The notes: a model not told the origin generated them from the sequence alone. DNA of 64,000 nt from Hyphomicrobiales bacterium (GCA_017305665.1 JAFKKH010000007.1:186001-250000); one strand, 5' to 3'. Positions 35,736 to 44,758 are shown, counted from the first letter of the stretch. Program-made: numbers and translations.

Positions 35736-37289
35736 TCAGTTTTCTGCCAGGCTTTCGGCATGACGTATGGCCGCCGTCGCTGCGGCGATCGGACGGCTGC
35801 GGCGCGCGCGGAGTCGGACCCATATCTGAACGGCGATCAGGACTACCGACAGAGCCACAAGCGTGGCGGATATCGGCTGATCGATGAATGTTCGCAGATC
35901 GCCATTGGAAATGATCATCGCGCGGCGGAAGTTCTCCTCCACCCGCGGGCCCAACACGAAACCGAGCAGCATCGGTGCGGGATGGAACCCAAGCCACATC
36001 AGGAACAGGCCGACCAGGCCGAGAACAAGCGTGACTTCCACCTGAAACATGTTGTTGCTGGCGCTGTAGACACCGATGCACACGAACAGCAACGCGCTCG
36101 GATAAAGATATGAGTATGGGATCGACAGCAGGCGCACCCACAGGCCGATCATGGGGACATTGAGTGCAACGAGCAAGATGTTGCCAACCCAGAAGCTAGC
36201 GATCAGTCCCCAGAATACATCGGGGTGCTCCGAAATCAGCAGCGGCCCCGGTGTAATGCCCTGAATCAGGAGCGCCGCGAGGATCAGCGCCATCACTGAG
36301 TCGCCGGGAATGCCGAGACTCATGGTCGGAATGAAGTCACCTTGAACCGACGAATGGGTAGATGCTTCAGGCGACGCCACGCCCTCGATGGCACCTCTGC
36401 CGAAACGTTCGGGTGTTTTCGACACCCGCTTTTCCACGGAATAAGAGATGAAGGATGCGATGGTCGGTCCCGTACCCGGGATCAGCGAACACAGGCTGCC
36501 GATCAGCGTTCCCCGGCAGATCGCAGGAAGCGATCGCTTCAGGTCGTCGCGGCTCGGCCGCATTTCCGAGAATTTGAGCCTCAGCCGTCCGTTGCCGATC
36601 TTCCGAACCCGGTTCGCGCTATTGAGGAATTCCGCAACGCCGAAGAAGCCGAGCGCCAGCGCGACGATCTCGATGCCGTCTCCAAGTTCGTGAAATCCCA
36701 GCGTGAAACGTTCGGTGCCGTCGGTCATGTCGGTGCCGACACAGCTCAGCACAATGCCGAACAACGTCATCGCCACGCCCTTGAGCGGCGACCCCCGCGC
36801 CAGCGTCGAACCCGCGAGCAGACCCAGTACCATCAGCGCGCAGACTTCGGCCGGACCGAACCGCAGCGCGATACTCACAATCAACGGCGAAAACACGATC
36901 ATCTGGAGGATGCCGAACGACGCGCCGATAAAGGCACCGAGCATAGTGATGCCAAGAGCGGCCCCGCCCCGTCCCTGCAACGTCAATGGATATCCGTCGA
37001 GGCAGGTGACCGCATGGGGCGGATGACACGGCAGGTTGAGAAGGATCGAACAGATCGCTCCGCCGTACTGCGCGCCATAGTAGATTCCGGCCAGCATCAA
37101 AATCGATGCCACAGGCGGCAGGACGAAGGTCAGCGGTAACAGGATCGAAATAGTCGCCATCACGCCCATGCCAGGCAGGACGCCGACGAGGTTACCGACG
37201 AACACGCCGATAAAGCAGGCAAGGATATTGTGTGGCTGCAAGGCCACCTCGAACCCGTGAACGAGATCGCTGAGCGCTACGGAGATCAT
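35736..37289 (-). CDS. TTT-family large membrane subunit TctA
   Basis: A 517-residue integral membrane protein with about ten to twelve hydrophobic segments. The TctA signature is GVFVGNLVGVLPGMGVMATI, with a second, inverted-repeat copy at GTLIGSLCSLIPGTGPTIASF. Both glycine-rich loops are intact. The ATG at 37289 overlaps the tctB stop (ATGA); the upstream extension of the frame is within tctB. It moves the substrate bound by TctC using an ion gradient. Confidence 0.92.
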   Translation of the reverse strand: MISVALSDLVHGFEVALQPHNILACFIGVFVGNLVGVLPGMGVMATISILLPLTFVLPPVASILMLAGIYYGAQYGGAICSILLNLPCHPPHAVTCLDGYPLTLQGRGGAALGITMLGAFIGASFGILQMIVFSPLIVSIALRFGPAEVCALMVLGLLAGSTLARGSPLKGVAMTLFGIVLSCVGTDMTDGTERFTLGFHELGDGIEIVALALGFFGVAEFLNSANRVRKIGNGRLRLKFSEMRPSRDDLKRSLPAICRGTLIGSLCSLIPGTGPTIASFISYSVEKRVSKTPERFGRGAIEGVASPEASTHSSVQGDFIPTMSLGIPGDSVMALILAALLIQGITPGPLLISEHPDVFWGLIASFWVGNILLVALNVPMIGLWVRLLSIPYSYLYPSALLFVCIGVYSASNNMFQVEVTLVLGLVGLFLMWLGFHPAPMLLGFVLGPRVEENFRRAMIISNGDLRTFIDQPISATLVALSVVLIAVQIWVRLRARRSRPIAAATAAIRHAESLAEN

Positions 37290-37753
37290 GACGGCGACCA
37301 GGGAAAGGCCGGAAGCGGCAGTTTCAGCGCATAGTGAAACAAAACGATCGAACCGGCTGCCAGCCCGAGCGCGAGCAAGACGCTGCCCCGCCAGGTGATA
37401 TTTTCTGCTCCCATTGCCGAAATGAAGACACAAGCAAAGGAAGCAACCGCCAGTCCCGCCCGCTCGCCGAGCAGGATGAAGCTCACGAGCCCCAGCACAA
37501 TGAAGATGCCGGCCTTGACGTCCGGCAATTCCATGCGCTCCGCCGAACTATCGGCGTCTTGCGGAAGGAAATAGCTCGCGGCAATCGCCCCGCCGCAAAT
37601 GAACAGTGCCGCACCGGCAAGAAACGGGAACATACCCGGCCCGATCGACGTCAACGAGCCGATACGATAGCTGCTGGCCTGAAGCATCGTGACAGCGCCA
37701 AACAGCGCCGCAAGACAACCGGCCATCAAATCGCGGCGCATCAAAGATTCCAA
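37286..37753 (-). CDS. TTT-family small membrane subunit TctB (DUF1468)
   Basis: A 155-residue protein with four hydrophobic segments, including the TctB stretch SLTSIGPGMFPFLAGAALFICG. The start is probably TTG at 37753, with GGGAGGT 5-6 bp upstream; an ATG at 37741 lies too far from that site. It is paired with tctA by a 4-bp overlap. Confidence 0.86.
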   Translation of the reverse strand: MESLMRRDLMAGCLAALFGAVTMLQASSYRIGSLTSIGPGMFPFLAGAALFICGGAIAASYFLPQDADSSAERMELPDVKAGIFIVLGLVSFILLGERAGLAVASFACVFISAMGAENITWRGSVLLALGLAAGSIVLFHYALKLPLPAFPWSPS

Positions 37754-37777
37754 GCTGCACCTCCCGCCCGTTGCGTC

Positions 37778-38374
37778 CTAAATCCGGACGACGTCCGCCA
37801 ATTCTCCACGAAACCGACCCGCATTACGGACGTAGTGGCGCGCCGTTCCGGCGAACTCCGCGACCTCGTCGCCCGAGAGCATTCGCACAAACCGCGCCGG
37901 AGCTCCCATCCACAACTCACCTGTCTTGATCAGCTTGCCCGACGTCAGCAAAGACCCCGCACCGAGCACGCCGCCGCCCTCGATCACACAACCGTTCAGG
38001 ACAGTCGAGCTCATTCCGACGAACGCACCGGTTTCGAGCTTGCATCCGTGAATCACGCAAGCATGGCCAATGGTGACGTCGTCACCGATCGTGACCGACA
38101 TCTCGCCGGGATCGACATGGATGATCGTTCCGTCCTGGATGTTCGAACGCGCGCCAATCCGGATCGAGTTGACGTCGCCACGCAAAATGCAGCCGAACCA
38201 AACACCCGACCCCGCACCGATCGTCACATCGCCGATGACGGTCGCGGTAGGCGCGATCCAGGCATCGCTGTCGATCGACGGCGACGCGCTGCCCAGCCGA
38301 AACAGCGGGCCGGCCTCGGTCACCGGGAGCGATCCGGCATCCGCCTCAACCGCCGATGCGTACTGGCTGCTCAC
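37778..38374 (-). CDS. Gamma-carbonic-anhydrase-like hexapeptide protein (PaaY/CaiE type)
   Basis: A 198-residue left-handed beta-helix protein. The metal-site elements are SNIQDGTIIHVD and VTIGHACVIHGC, giving three candidate zinc/iron histidines as in gamma-carbonic anhydrases and in the CoA-thioesterase PaaY. The start is GTG at 38374 with GAGGA 8 bp upstream. In this operon it could supply bicarbonate to a HyuAB-type carboxylase or act as a thioesterase. The sequence does not decide. Confidence 0.85.
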   Translation of the reverse strand: MSSQYASAVEADAGSLPVTEAGPLFRLGSASPSIDSDAWIAPTATVIGDVTIGAGSGVWFGCILRGDVNSIRIGARSNIQDGTIIHVDPGEMSVTIGDDVTIGHACVIHGCKLETGAFVGMSSTVLNGCVIEGGGVLGAGSLLTSGKLIKTGELWMGAPARFVRMLSGDEVAEFAGTARHYVRNAGRFRGELADVVRI

Positions 38375-38384
38375 AGCGACTTCC

Positions 38385-38774
38385 TCACAGATAGTAAGAC
38401 TTGTGGATGATCTTCCATTCGCCCTTACATTTCGCGAGGTTGAACAGGTCCTGCCCTTCCATCGCGCGTGGCCCCATCTGAAACGCGAACGGCACTCGCG
38501 CGCAGGCCAGATGATCGACGACCCAGACGTCGATCTCCTTAGCGCGCTCCTCGGCATTGTCGTACTTCTTGTGAAGCGACCCGATGGTATCGACAAACTG
38601 ATCCAGCGTGATGGTCTTTATTTCATCGCCCTTGACGTAGTAATGCGCGATGTTCGCGTCGGCGGTGAACGTCGAGCGAAAGCCGTCCGGATCCCAGGTT
38701 TTTACTGCCTGGAGATACTTGCGGATGACATCCTTGACCTGATCTTCGTCGGATTGCGCTGTAGCTGGCTGCAT
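38385..38774 (-). CDS. NTF2/SnoaL-like protein
   Basis: A 129-residue protein of the NTF2-like fold. The pattern VKDVIRKYLQAVKTWDPDGFRSTF and the closing CKGEWKIIHKSYYL are typical of SnoaL_3/DUF4440 or lumazine-binding-like members. Such proteins include isomerases, cyclases and dehydratases, and no catalytic residue can be assigned. It lies 25 bp after the CoA-transferase gene and 10 bp before the gamma-CA gene. Confidence 0.8.
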   Translation of the reverse strand: MQPATAQSDEDQVKDVIRKYLQAVKTWDPDGFRSTFTADANIAHYYVKGDEIKTITLDQFVDTIGSLHKKYDNAEERAKEIDVWVVDHLACARVPFAFQMGPRAMEGQDLFNLAKCKGEWKIIHKSYYL

Positions 38775-38799
38775 GATGCTTCCTCAGATTTGCAATGGA

Positions 38800-39963
38800 T
38801 TACCGAACCGCGCCCGCGGTCCGGAGACGTTGAATGTCGGTCCGCGAGCGGCCGAGCTCGGCCAGAATTCGGTCGCCATCTTCACCGATGTCCGGACAGC
38901 GGTGCGCGGCCGGATCGTCGCCGAGCGCTGGCGTGCCTGGAATGTTCACCGCAGGAGCGACTCCCAGATGCCCATGATCCACCATGGCGACGATGCCGGC
39001 ATGCTCGACCTGCGGCTCGGCGAGAAACTCGAGATAGGTATTGATCCTGGCATTCATCACGCCGGCGCGGGTCAGCGCCTCGCACCATTCCGACGACGTT
39101 TTCTTCCTGAACTCGTCTTCGAGAATCGGCATCAGTAAGGCCTTGTTGGCACGCCGCTTGTCGCGACCGTTGAAACGCTCATCGCGCGCGAGATCCTCGC
39201 GGCCAAGAATGCCGCAGAGCGCGTCGTAATGCGCATCCCGCATCGCCGAAATCGTGATATAGCCGTCGCTGGTTTCCATGACGCCGACCGGCACGTACGA
39301 GACCACCGGCTGGCCGTCCTCAAGATAGTTCTCGAGAATTTTTGCAGCCTGAAAAGCGGCTGCGGACTGCAGCATCGAGCAGTCGATGTATGTCCCTTCC
39401 CCGGTACGCATCCGCGCGATCAGCGCCATGGCGATCGCTTGAAACGCATAGAGACCCGTCATCACGTCGATCGCGATGATTCCACTCCGCATCGGGCGCC
39501 CATTCTCGTCTCGATGAAGAGTCATCCAGCCTGAATTGGCTTGAATGATCGAGTCGGTCGCGGGCAAGCCCGAGCCTGGGCCCGTCTGTCCAAATCCGGT
39601 GATCGAGAGATAGATGATATCCGGCTTGATCGCACGGACGTCCTCGTAAGAAAGACCGAGTCGTTTTAGTACGCCCGGGCGATAGCTTTCGAGCACGACA
39701 TCCGCACGTGCGATCAAATCGACGACGATCCGCCGACCCTCGTCCGATTTGAGATCGACGGCGATGGAGCGCTTGCCCCTGTTGAACACGATCGCGTGCG
39801 CGCAAAACGATCCGTATTGCTTGCCAAGCGTGCGCCCCCAATCGCCTTCCAGCGGCTCGACCTTCACGACATCTGCGCCATGCTGAGCCAGCAGCATGCC
39901 GGCGTGCGGGCCCGCGACTCCTTGCGAGAGATCGATCACTCGTAAATTCGAGAGAGCCTTCAT
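38800..39963 (-). CDS. Class III (CaiB/BaiF) CoA-transferase
   Basis: A 387-residue CoA-transferase. The opening is LRVIDLSQGVAGPHAGMLLAQHGADVVKVE (cited in part) and the probable catalytic Asp is D166 in GIIAIDVMTG, which forms the acyl-anhydride. AAGGAGG precedes the ATG. It leads the six-gene transcript ending in tctC and carries the shared 39-bp element in its promoter. It probably activates the imported carboxylate to its CoA ester. Confidence 0.91.
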   Translation of the reverse strand: MKALSNLRVIDLSQGVAGPHAGMLLAQHGADVVKVEPLEGDWGRTLGKQYGSFCAHAIVFNRGKRSIAVDLKSDEGRRIVVDLIARADVVLESYRPGVLKRLGLSYEDVRAIKPDIIYLSITGFGQTGPGSGLPATDSIIQANSGWMTLHRDENGRPMRSGIIAIDVMTGLYAFQAIAMALIARMRTGEGTYIDCSMLQSAAAFQAAKILENYLEDGQPVVSYVPVGVMETSDGYITISAMRDAHYDALCGILGREDLARDERFNGRDKRRANKALLMPILEDEFRKKTSSEWCEALTRAGVMNARINTYLEFLAEPQVEHAGIVAMVDHGHLGVAPAVNIPGTPALGDDPAAHRCPDIGEDGDRILAELGRSRTDIQRLRTAGAVR

Positions 39964-40348
39964 GAACCGCCTCCTTGAGCATCAGGATGACTCAACGCGG
40001 TTTATTGTCAATATATAAATATATATTCCATATTATGAAAGTTACGCGATCTAGTATCGCCTTTGCTGACCAAGGCGCACTCGGTCTTCTGCGAGACTAA
40101 AGCGAGGATACGGAAGTTTGCGGAAGACGACTCCGAAGATCTCCCCTTTGGAAATCTCACGGCACACGATTGCGGCCGCATCGGCGCATCGTCTTGAGTT
40201 TTCCAAAAGCAACGTCCCGCGACATGGACTTCATGCCACAGTCGAATGCTGCCGCCAGACGGTCCGCGGCGACCTACTCCAAATCACGTCTGATCCGGTC
40301 GGCGACCGTTCCCGCCGCAGGCGATGGAAGTCGAGATAGATGACCAGC
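39964..40348. other. 385-bp intergenic region
   Basis: The right edge of the CoA-transferase promoter (with the 39-bp element at 40006) occupies the first 80 bases. From 40045 to 40348 I see no convincing gene: a 73-codon plus-strand frame at 40118-40339 is arginine- and serine-rich without family features, and the minus strand is interrupted. It may be decayed coding sequence, since its G+C content is like that of genes. Confidence 0.5.
40006..40044 (-). promoter_or_regulatory. Shared 39-bp promoter element, copy at CoA-transferase operon
   Basis: In plus-strand reading it begins TGTCAATATATAAATATA and ends CATATTATGAAAGTTA. On the minus strand TATTGACA would be the -35 about 45 bp before the ATG at 39963. 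It is the copy closest to the one at iclR in its right half and to the one at hyuA in its left half and end. Confidence 0.6.
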
Positions 40349-40804
40349 TTAAGCCGCGGGGCGAACACTCACGTTCTCGGTCCACTTTGTGATGTGTTTG
40401 GCGACGGCAACAAGTTCACCGCGCTGGTTCTTGATCTCGATATTGGCGAGAGTGCGCCGTCGTGGCTCATCGATCTCGCTGATCACATAGGTGACGGTGA
40501 TCGTATCGCCGAAAAATACCGGTTTGAGAAAGCGGACTCCGTCATAGCCGAGCGAAACCGGCGTGGAATCGATCCCCTTCTTCAGGCTCTCATCGATCAT
40601 ACGTGTGGAGGTGGTCGACATGAAGCCGACTAACAGCGCACCGTGCGCGATGCGATGCCCGTAGATCGAGTGGCCCATGAATTGCTCATCGACGTGGTTT
40701 TGCGACAGGTCGCCGGTCAGCCCGGCGAACATATAGACATCGGATTCGCCGACCGTCTTCGCGAAGGTAACGGTATCGCCGATCTTGGCGTGCATGACCG
40801 CCAT
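40349..40804 (-). CDS. MaoC-family (R)-specific enoyl-CoA hydratase/dehydratase
   Basis: A 151-residue hotdog-fold hydratase. The hydratase motif is FAGLTGDLSQNHVDEQF (catalytic Asp and His) followed by IYGHRIAHGALLVGFMS. It adds water across, or removes it from, an enoyl-CoA or mesaconyl/methylmalyl-CoA type substrate. It lies 34 bp after the CoA-transferase gene, with AAAGGAT before the ATG. Confidence 0.89.
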   Translation of the reverse strand: MAVMHAKIGDTVTFAKTVGESDVYMFAGLTGDLSQNHVDEQFMGHSIYGHRIAHGALLVGFMSTTSTRMIDESLKKGIDSTPVSLGYDGVRFLKPVFFGDTITVTYVISEIDEPRRRTLANIEIKNQRGELVAVAKHITKWTENVSVRPAA

Positions 40805-40838
40805 GGGATGATCCTTTCAGTTAAATATGAAACAGAGA

Positions 40839-42035
40839 TCACAATTTCTGCCCGATCGCTCCGGTGCCGTAGAGCGATCGGATCGCAGCCGCATCGTAGC
40901 CAAGCTCCCGAAGGATTTCCTCTGACTGCGCGCCGAGTTTCTGTGGAGGCAACCGGACGTCCGGGACCTGGCCATCGTATCGGATGGGGTGACTGACCAG
41001 CGTGATTGGCGCGCCAGTGACGCCCGGCACCGTCTGGAAACTGCGATTGTGAACGATCTGCGGATCGCCAGCGAGCTTGGAATAATCGCTGACCGGAGCA
41101 TGCCAGATTGCGCGTGCAGTAAAAAGCGAAACGCACTCGTCTGTCGTTCGCTCGGCCACGTTAGCGGCGATAGCTCTTGTGATCTCGTCGCGCCGCGTAA
41201 AAGCTTCGGCGTCCGGCACGCGTTGCTCGCGGGGCAATTCCAGCGCATCACCAAGGACATCGAGCGAGCCAAGCGAAATCGCGATGTGGCCGTCGCGCGT
41301 CGCGTACAGGCCGTACGGCGCGCTGTAATACCAGCCCGCAACATGCTCCGGCTGCCGCGTATCGTCCGGCGGTTCGCCGTTCATGTAGCAGGTTAATGAC
41401 TCCTGCTGCAGATCGAGCGCCGCCGACAACAAGTTGACGTCAACCCGGCATCCCTTTCCGCTTTTTGCGCGTCCAACCAATGCAGCGAGAATTCCTGCCG
41501 CGAACAGCGCGCCGCCGTGATGGTCAACGGCAGACACGCCGATGGCACGCGGACCTTGGTTCTTGGTACCCGTAATCGCCGCGAGTCCCGAGAGCGCTTG
41601 CACCAGAAGATCTTGCCCAGGCCGATTCACATAAGGCCCATCTGAACCGTAGCCGGACGCCGTCGCGTAGATGATATCGGGCTTGATCGCCCGCGCCGCC
41701 TCATAGCCAAGACCCAGCTTGTCGAGCACGCCGGGGCGGAAATTCTCGGTCAGTACATCAGCCGTCGCAACCAGCTTGCGCGCGATCTCAATCGCTTCCG
41801 GCTTCTTCAGGTCCAGCACAAGGCTCCGCTTGTTGCGGTTTCCGACCAGCAACAACATACTCTGTCCATCGACCCGTTTGTTGTTGGCGCCGCTCCATTT
41901 GCGCTGAAAAGCACCATCGGGCGGCTCAACCGCAATCACATCGGCGCCGAGATCGGCCAGAAACTGCACGCCAACCGGACCCATCAGGAAGTGGTTGAAG
42001 CTAAGGACCCGAACGCCCTTCAAAAGATCGACCAT
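40839..42035 (-). CDS. Class III (CaiB/BaiF) CoA-transferase
   Basis: A 398-residue CoA-transferase with the opening VRVLSFNHFLMGPVGVQFLADLGADVIAVE (cited in part) and the probable nucleophile D171 in SAVDHHGGALF. It is the first gene of a two-gene transcript with maoC. A LacI-type operator (42085-42100) lies 50 bp before its ATG, so it may belong to the LacI regulon. It is only distantly similar to the CoA-transferase at 38800. Confidence 0.9.
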   Translation of the reverse strand: MVDLLKGVRVLSFNHFLMGPVGVQFLADLGADVIAVEPPDGAFQRKWSGANNKRVDGQSMLLLVGNRNKRSLVLDLKKPEAIEIARKLVATADVLTENFRPGVLDKLGLGYEAARAIKPDIIYATASGYGSDGPYVNRPGQDLLVQALSGLAAITGTKNQGPRAIGVSAVDHHGGALFAAGILAALVGRAKSGKGCRVDVNLLSAALDLQQESLTCYMNGEPPDDTRQPEHVAGWYYSAPYGLYATRDGHIAISLGSLDVLGDALELPREQRVPDAEAFTRRDEITRAIAANVAERTTDECVSLFTARAIWHAPVSDYSKLAGDPQIVHNRSFQTVPGVTGAPITLVSHPIRYDGQVPDVRLPPQKLGAQSEEILRELGYDAAAIRSLYGTGAIGQKL

Positions 42036-42084
42036 TCTGTGTCCACGCTATGGAGCTGCCCGAAAACCCAAGCTGCCACAAATC

Positions 42085-42100
42085 CTGAAATCGTTTTCAG
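42085..42100. promoter_or_regulatory. LacI-type operator between CoA-transferase and lacI-type gene
   Basis: CTGAAATCGTTTTCAG is a 16-bp palindrome with the central C-G step typical of LacI-family sites; only the T-T pair next to the centre mismatches. It is found again in two variant copies at 44588-44618. It lies between the CoA-transferase (minus) and the LacI gene (plus). Confidence 0.7.
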
Positions 42101-42244
42101 ATTTCTACGCACCCGGCCCCTGATGTCAACCCGCAGCCGCATTGTGGACTATACAACCGGGCTGGAATGAACCAAGTTTGGCGCACCCTCCGATCAACAA
42201 GAACGCATCCGTCGCAGCTGTCCGCCAACGCAGACTAAGAGACC

Positions 42245-43342
42245 ATGGTCCACAAACAACCGCGCATGCCGACATGGAGTCGGCCGAAGGGGCGCGCGAA
42301 AATCGAAGATGTCGCGCGTGAGGCCAAGGTGTCTTCGGCCACTGTATCTCGCGTGCTCAACCATCCGGCGATTGTGCGACAGGAGTTGCGCGACAAGGTG
42401 GCGCGCGCGATCGCCAAACTTTCCTATACCCGCGATAGCGCCGGACGCGCGCTGAAATCCGGACGGACGCGCACCATTGGTGCCATCGTTCCGACCCTGG
42501 GTCTCAGCATCTTCGCTGACGGCATTGAGGCGCTTCAAAATCGCTTGAGTGAATCCGGATACACTCTTCTCATCGCGAACGCGCAGTATGACCAACAGCG
42601 CGAATTGCAGGAAATGCGCAGCCTGCTCGAACGCGGCATCGATGGCGTGGTGCTGGTCGGCGACTCGCACAGTCTGGAGCTTCGCACCTTAATTCGGCAG
42701 GCCAGCGTGCCCGTTATTACCACTTACGTCTCCAAGGCCTCCAAGGGCATGCCCGCGATCGGAATCGACAATGAGGTGGCGACGCGGGAGCTGACACGCT
42801 ACTTGCTCGATATCGGCCATGTTTCTTTCGGCATCATTGCCAATGTGCCGCCATCGAACGATCGTTCGCGGGCGCGGCTTGAGGGCGTGCAAAAATCGCT
42901 CGCGCAGGCCGGGATCGACCTGAAGTCGACCCAGGTCATCAAGGCGGACCATTCGCTGGGACAGGGCCGCAGCGCATTCCGCCAGCTTATGACTGACCAC
43001 CCGGAGGTCACGGCGGTGATCTGCACGACGGACTCGCTTGCGATCGGCGCCATCGCCGAAGCGCGCAAGCTCGGCTTCAAGGTGCCACAGTCTCTCTCTA
43101 TCACCGGTTTCGATGACATCGAACTCGCGGGTCAGGTTGATCCGCCGCTGACCACGATCAGCGTGCCGGCCGGCGAAATCGGGAGAGGCGCCGCCGATTA
43201 TCTCATCAACGCCATTTCCGGGCTCTCGATTCCGAAGAGCATCCAGCTACCGTACCGGCTGATCATGCGCGGTTCTACCGCGCCGCCACCACCGTCACGA
43301 ACTCGCAAAAACTCTCACGCGAAACCAATCAGGAACCGCTAA
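42245..43342 (+). CDS. LacI-family transcriptional regulator
   Basis: A 365-residue regulator. The helix-turn-helix and hinge are AKIEDVAREAKVSSATVSRVLNHP (cited in part, residues about 18-40). The periplasmic-binding-like effector domain has TIGAIVPTLGLSIFADGIEA and TGFDDIELAGQVDPPLTTI. Its 3' end overlaps the convergent GH88 gene by 14 bp. The operators at 42085, 44588 and 44603 indicate that it controls the CoA-transferase/maoC operon, the GH88 gene and the Liv-type importer. The effector is probably a uronate-containing sugar, which is inference. Confidence 0.92.
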   Translation: MVHKQPRMPTWSRPKGRAKIEDVAREAKVSSATVSRVLNHPAIVRQELRDKVARAIAKLSYTRDSAGRALKSGRTRTIGAIVPTLGLSIFADGIEALQNRLSESGYTLLIANAQYDQQRELQEMRSLLERGIDGVVLVGDSHSLELRTLIRQASVPVITTYVSKASKGMPAIGIDNEVATRELTRYLLDIGHVSFGIIANVPPSNDRSRARLEGVQKSLAQAGIDLKSTQVIKADHSLGQGRSAFRQLMTDHPEVTAVICTTDSLAIGAIAEARKLGFKVPQSLSITGFDDIELAGQVDPPLTTISVPAGEIGRGAADYLINAISGLSIPKSIQLPYRLIMRGSTAPPPPSRTRKNSHAKPIRNR

Positions 43343-44516
43343 CCAGGCGCGTCGGGGTTGCGCGCAACTTGCCAGGCATCACAATGCTGCAGAGCGCCTC
43401 CATGAAAAAGAAGTCGCCGAACATGACGGCGCTGTCGACGCCCTGGTTGTGCGGCTTCGAATAGCAGCCGTGGCGCAGAAGGCCACGATGCGTAGCGTCT
43501 CGCGCCAGATGCTGCTCACATAGCACGGCAAGAATCGCGCGGGCGCGCTGCCCCCATACCGCGGCTTTCTTCAAATCCGGATGCAGGGCGGCCATATCCG
43601 CGAGAGCGGCCGCGACGATTGCGGATGCCGATGTATCGATCAGCGTGTCGGGAACGGCCGGATCATCGAAATCCCATGGCGGCACCAGCGCGGGACCGGT
43701 CCGCTCCAGGAAATAGTCCGCGAGCTGTTCGGCAAGGTCGAGATAGAGCCGCTTGCCCGTCGCCTCGGCGGTGCGGGTATAGCCATAGATCGCCCATGCC
43801 TGGCCGCGCGGCCAGCAAGACGTATCCGAATAGCCTTGAAAGGTGAATCCTCGCGCGCGTTCCCCGGTGCCGATGTCGTATTCTACCGCATGATACGTCG
43901 AATTGTCGGGACGGATGAATGCCTGGCGCGTCATCATCGCATGAGCCTCGCCTGCCAGCGTAAAGCTGGCGTCGTCTTCGTATTGTGCAGCCCAATAGAG
44001 TAGCGGCAGGTTCGCCATGGTATCGATCGCCGACGAACGGCGGCCGCGCATGTCGTTGAGCGGCCCCCATGCCGAGATGTAACTGCCGCGCGGAGTCATG
44101 ATCAGCCGACGACGCAGCCGGTCCGCGGCTTGCGCCGCCAAATCGGCGTAATGCGGATCCCCAGTAACGTGAAACAGCGCGATCGCACTTGGATAGAAGA
44201 TGAAGCCGATATCGTGAGTGTTTCCGTCGCTGGCGCGCGGCGCGACCAACAGCATCCGCTCTCGTGCCAAGCGCAGATATTTTTCATCCTGCGTGTGCAG
44301 ATATGCCGCGATCAGGAGCCCTATCCAGAAGCCGCAGAACCAATTGCCATGGCTCCAGTTCTCGCCGTGGTAACCGGCCGAGAGTGACCCGGGCAGCGTG
44401 TCCCACTGGCCGGAGGGATGCGTGACATATGGAAAATTGACGCCGAGTTTTGGCTCGTCGTCGAGAAGCTTCATCGCATTGATGTCCAGCGCTTCCAAAA
44501 ACAGCTTGTCTGCCAA
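43329..44516 (-). CDS. Glycoside hydrolase family 88 (unsaturated glucuronyl hydrolase)
   Basis: A 395-residue (alpha/alpha)6-barrel hydrolase that removes the unsaturated uronic acid left at the non-reducing end by polysaccharide lyases, by hydrating its double bond. Both catalytic aspartates are in place: D102 in NTHDIGF and D165 in AIDTMANLPLLYWA. I choose the TTG at 44516 because GGGAGG lies 8 bp upstream, and because the longer frame (to 44603) runs into the operators at 44588-44618. No signal peptide is visible, so it acts in the cytoplasm on imported material. Confidence 0.87.
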   Translation of the reverse strand: MADKLFLEALDINAMKLLDDEPKLGVNFPYVTHPSGQWDTLPGSLSAGYHGENWSHGNWFCGFWIGLLIAAYLHTQDEKYLRLARERMLLVAPRASDGNTHDIGFIFYPSAIALFHVTGDPHYADLAAQAADRLRRRLIMTPRGSYISAWGPLNDMRGRRSSAIDTMANLPLLYWAAQYEDDASFTLAGEAHAMMTRQAFIRPDNSTYHAVEYDIGTGERARGFTFQGYSDTSCWPRGQAWAIYGYTRTAEATGKRLYLDLAEQLADYFLERTGPALVPPWDFDDPAVPDTLIDTSASAIVAAALADMAALHPDLKKAAVWGQRARAILAVLCEQHLARDATHRGLLRHGCYSKPHNQGVDSAVMFGDFFFMEALCSIVMPGKLRATPTRLVSGS

Positions 44517-44587
44517 TACGTTATCCTCCCGACACCAGCGAATGTCATCACCTGGCTGTGACCCTTCGCGAGAAAGCGCGGCTATCG

Positions 44588-44618
44588 CAGAAACCGATTT
44601 CAATGTAAACGATTTCAG
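44588..44618. promoter_or_regulatory. Tandem LacI-type operators between GH88 and transporter genes
   Basis: Two 16-bp sites share one base: CAGAAACCGATTTCAA (44588-44603) and ATGTAAACGATTTCAG (44603-44618). Compared with the site at 42085 (reverse complement reading) they match at 13 and 14 of 16 bases. Their C-G centres are 15 bp apart. They can repress GH88 leftward and the importer rightward. Confidence 0.65.
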
Positions 44619-44758
44619 ATAGCATGCGGCTGCGTGGGGCTGCGGCAGATCTGCAATACCTCAAACGAGCAACAGACTCGTGGCGCAAAAATTCCCCTCC
44701 ACCCGGAGGGATAACAGCAAAAGCTGCAACAAAGCGGCTTGGCGAACAGGGAGTAGCT

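Noticed and set aside
40118..40339. 73-codon plus-strand frame
   Set aside because: It is arginine- and serine-rich, has no ribosome site or family likeness, and lies in a promoter-containing gap.
43329..44603. Longer GH88 start at 44603
   Set aside because: It is a TTG without a ribosome site and the extra residues overlap two LacI operators; TTG at 44516 has GGGAGG at good distance.
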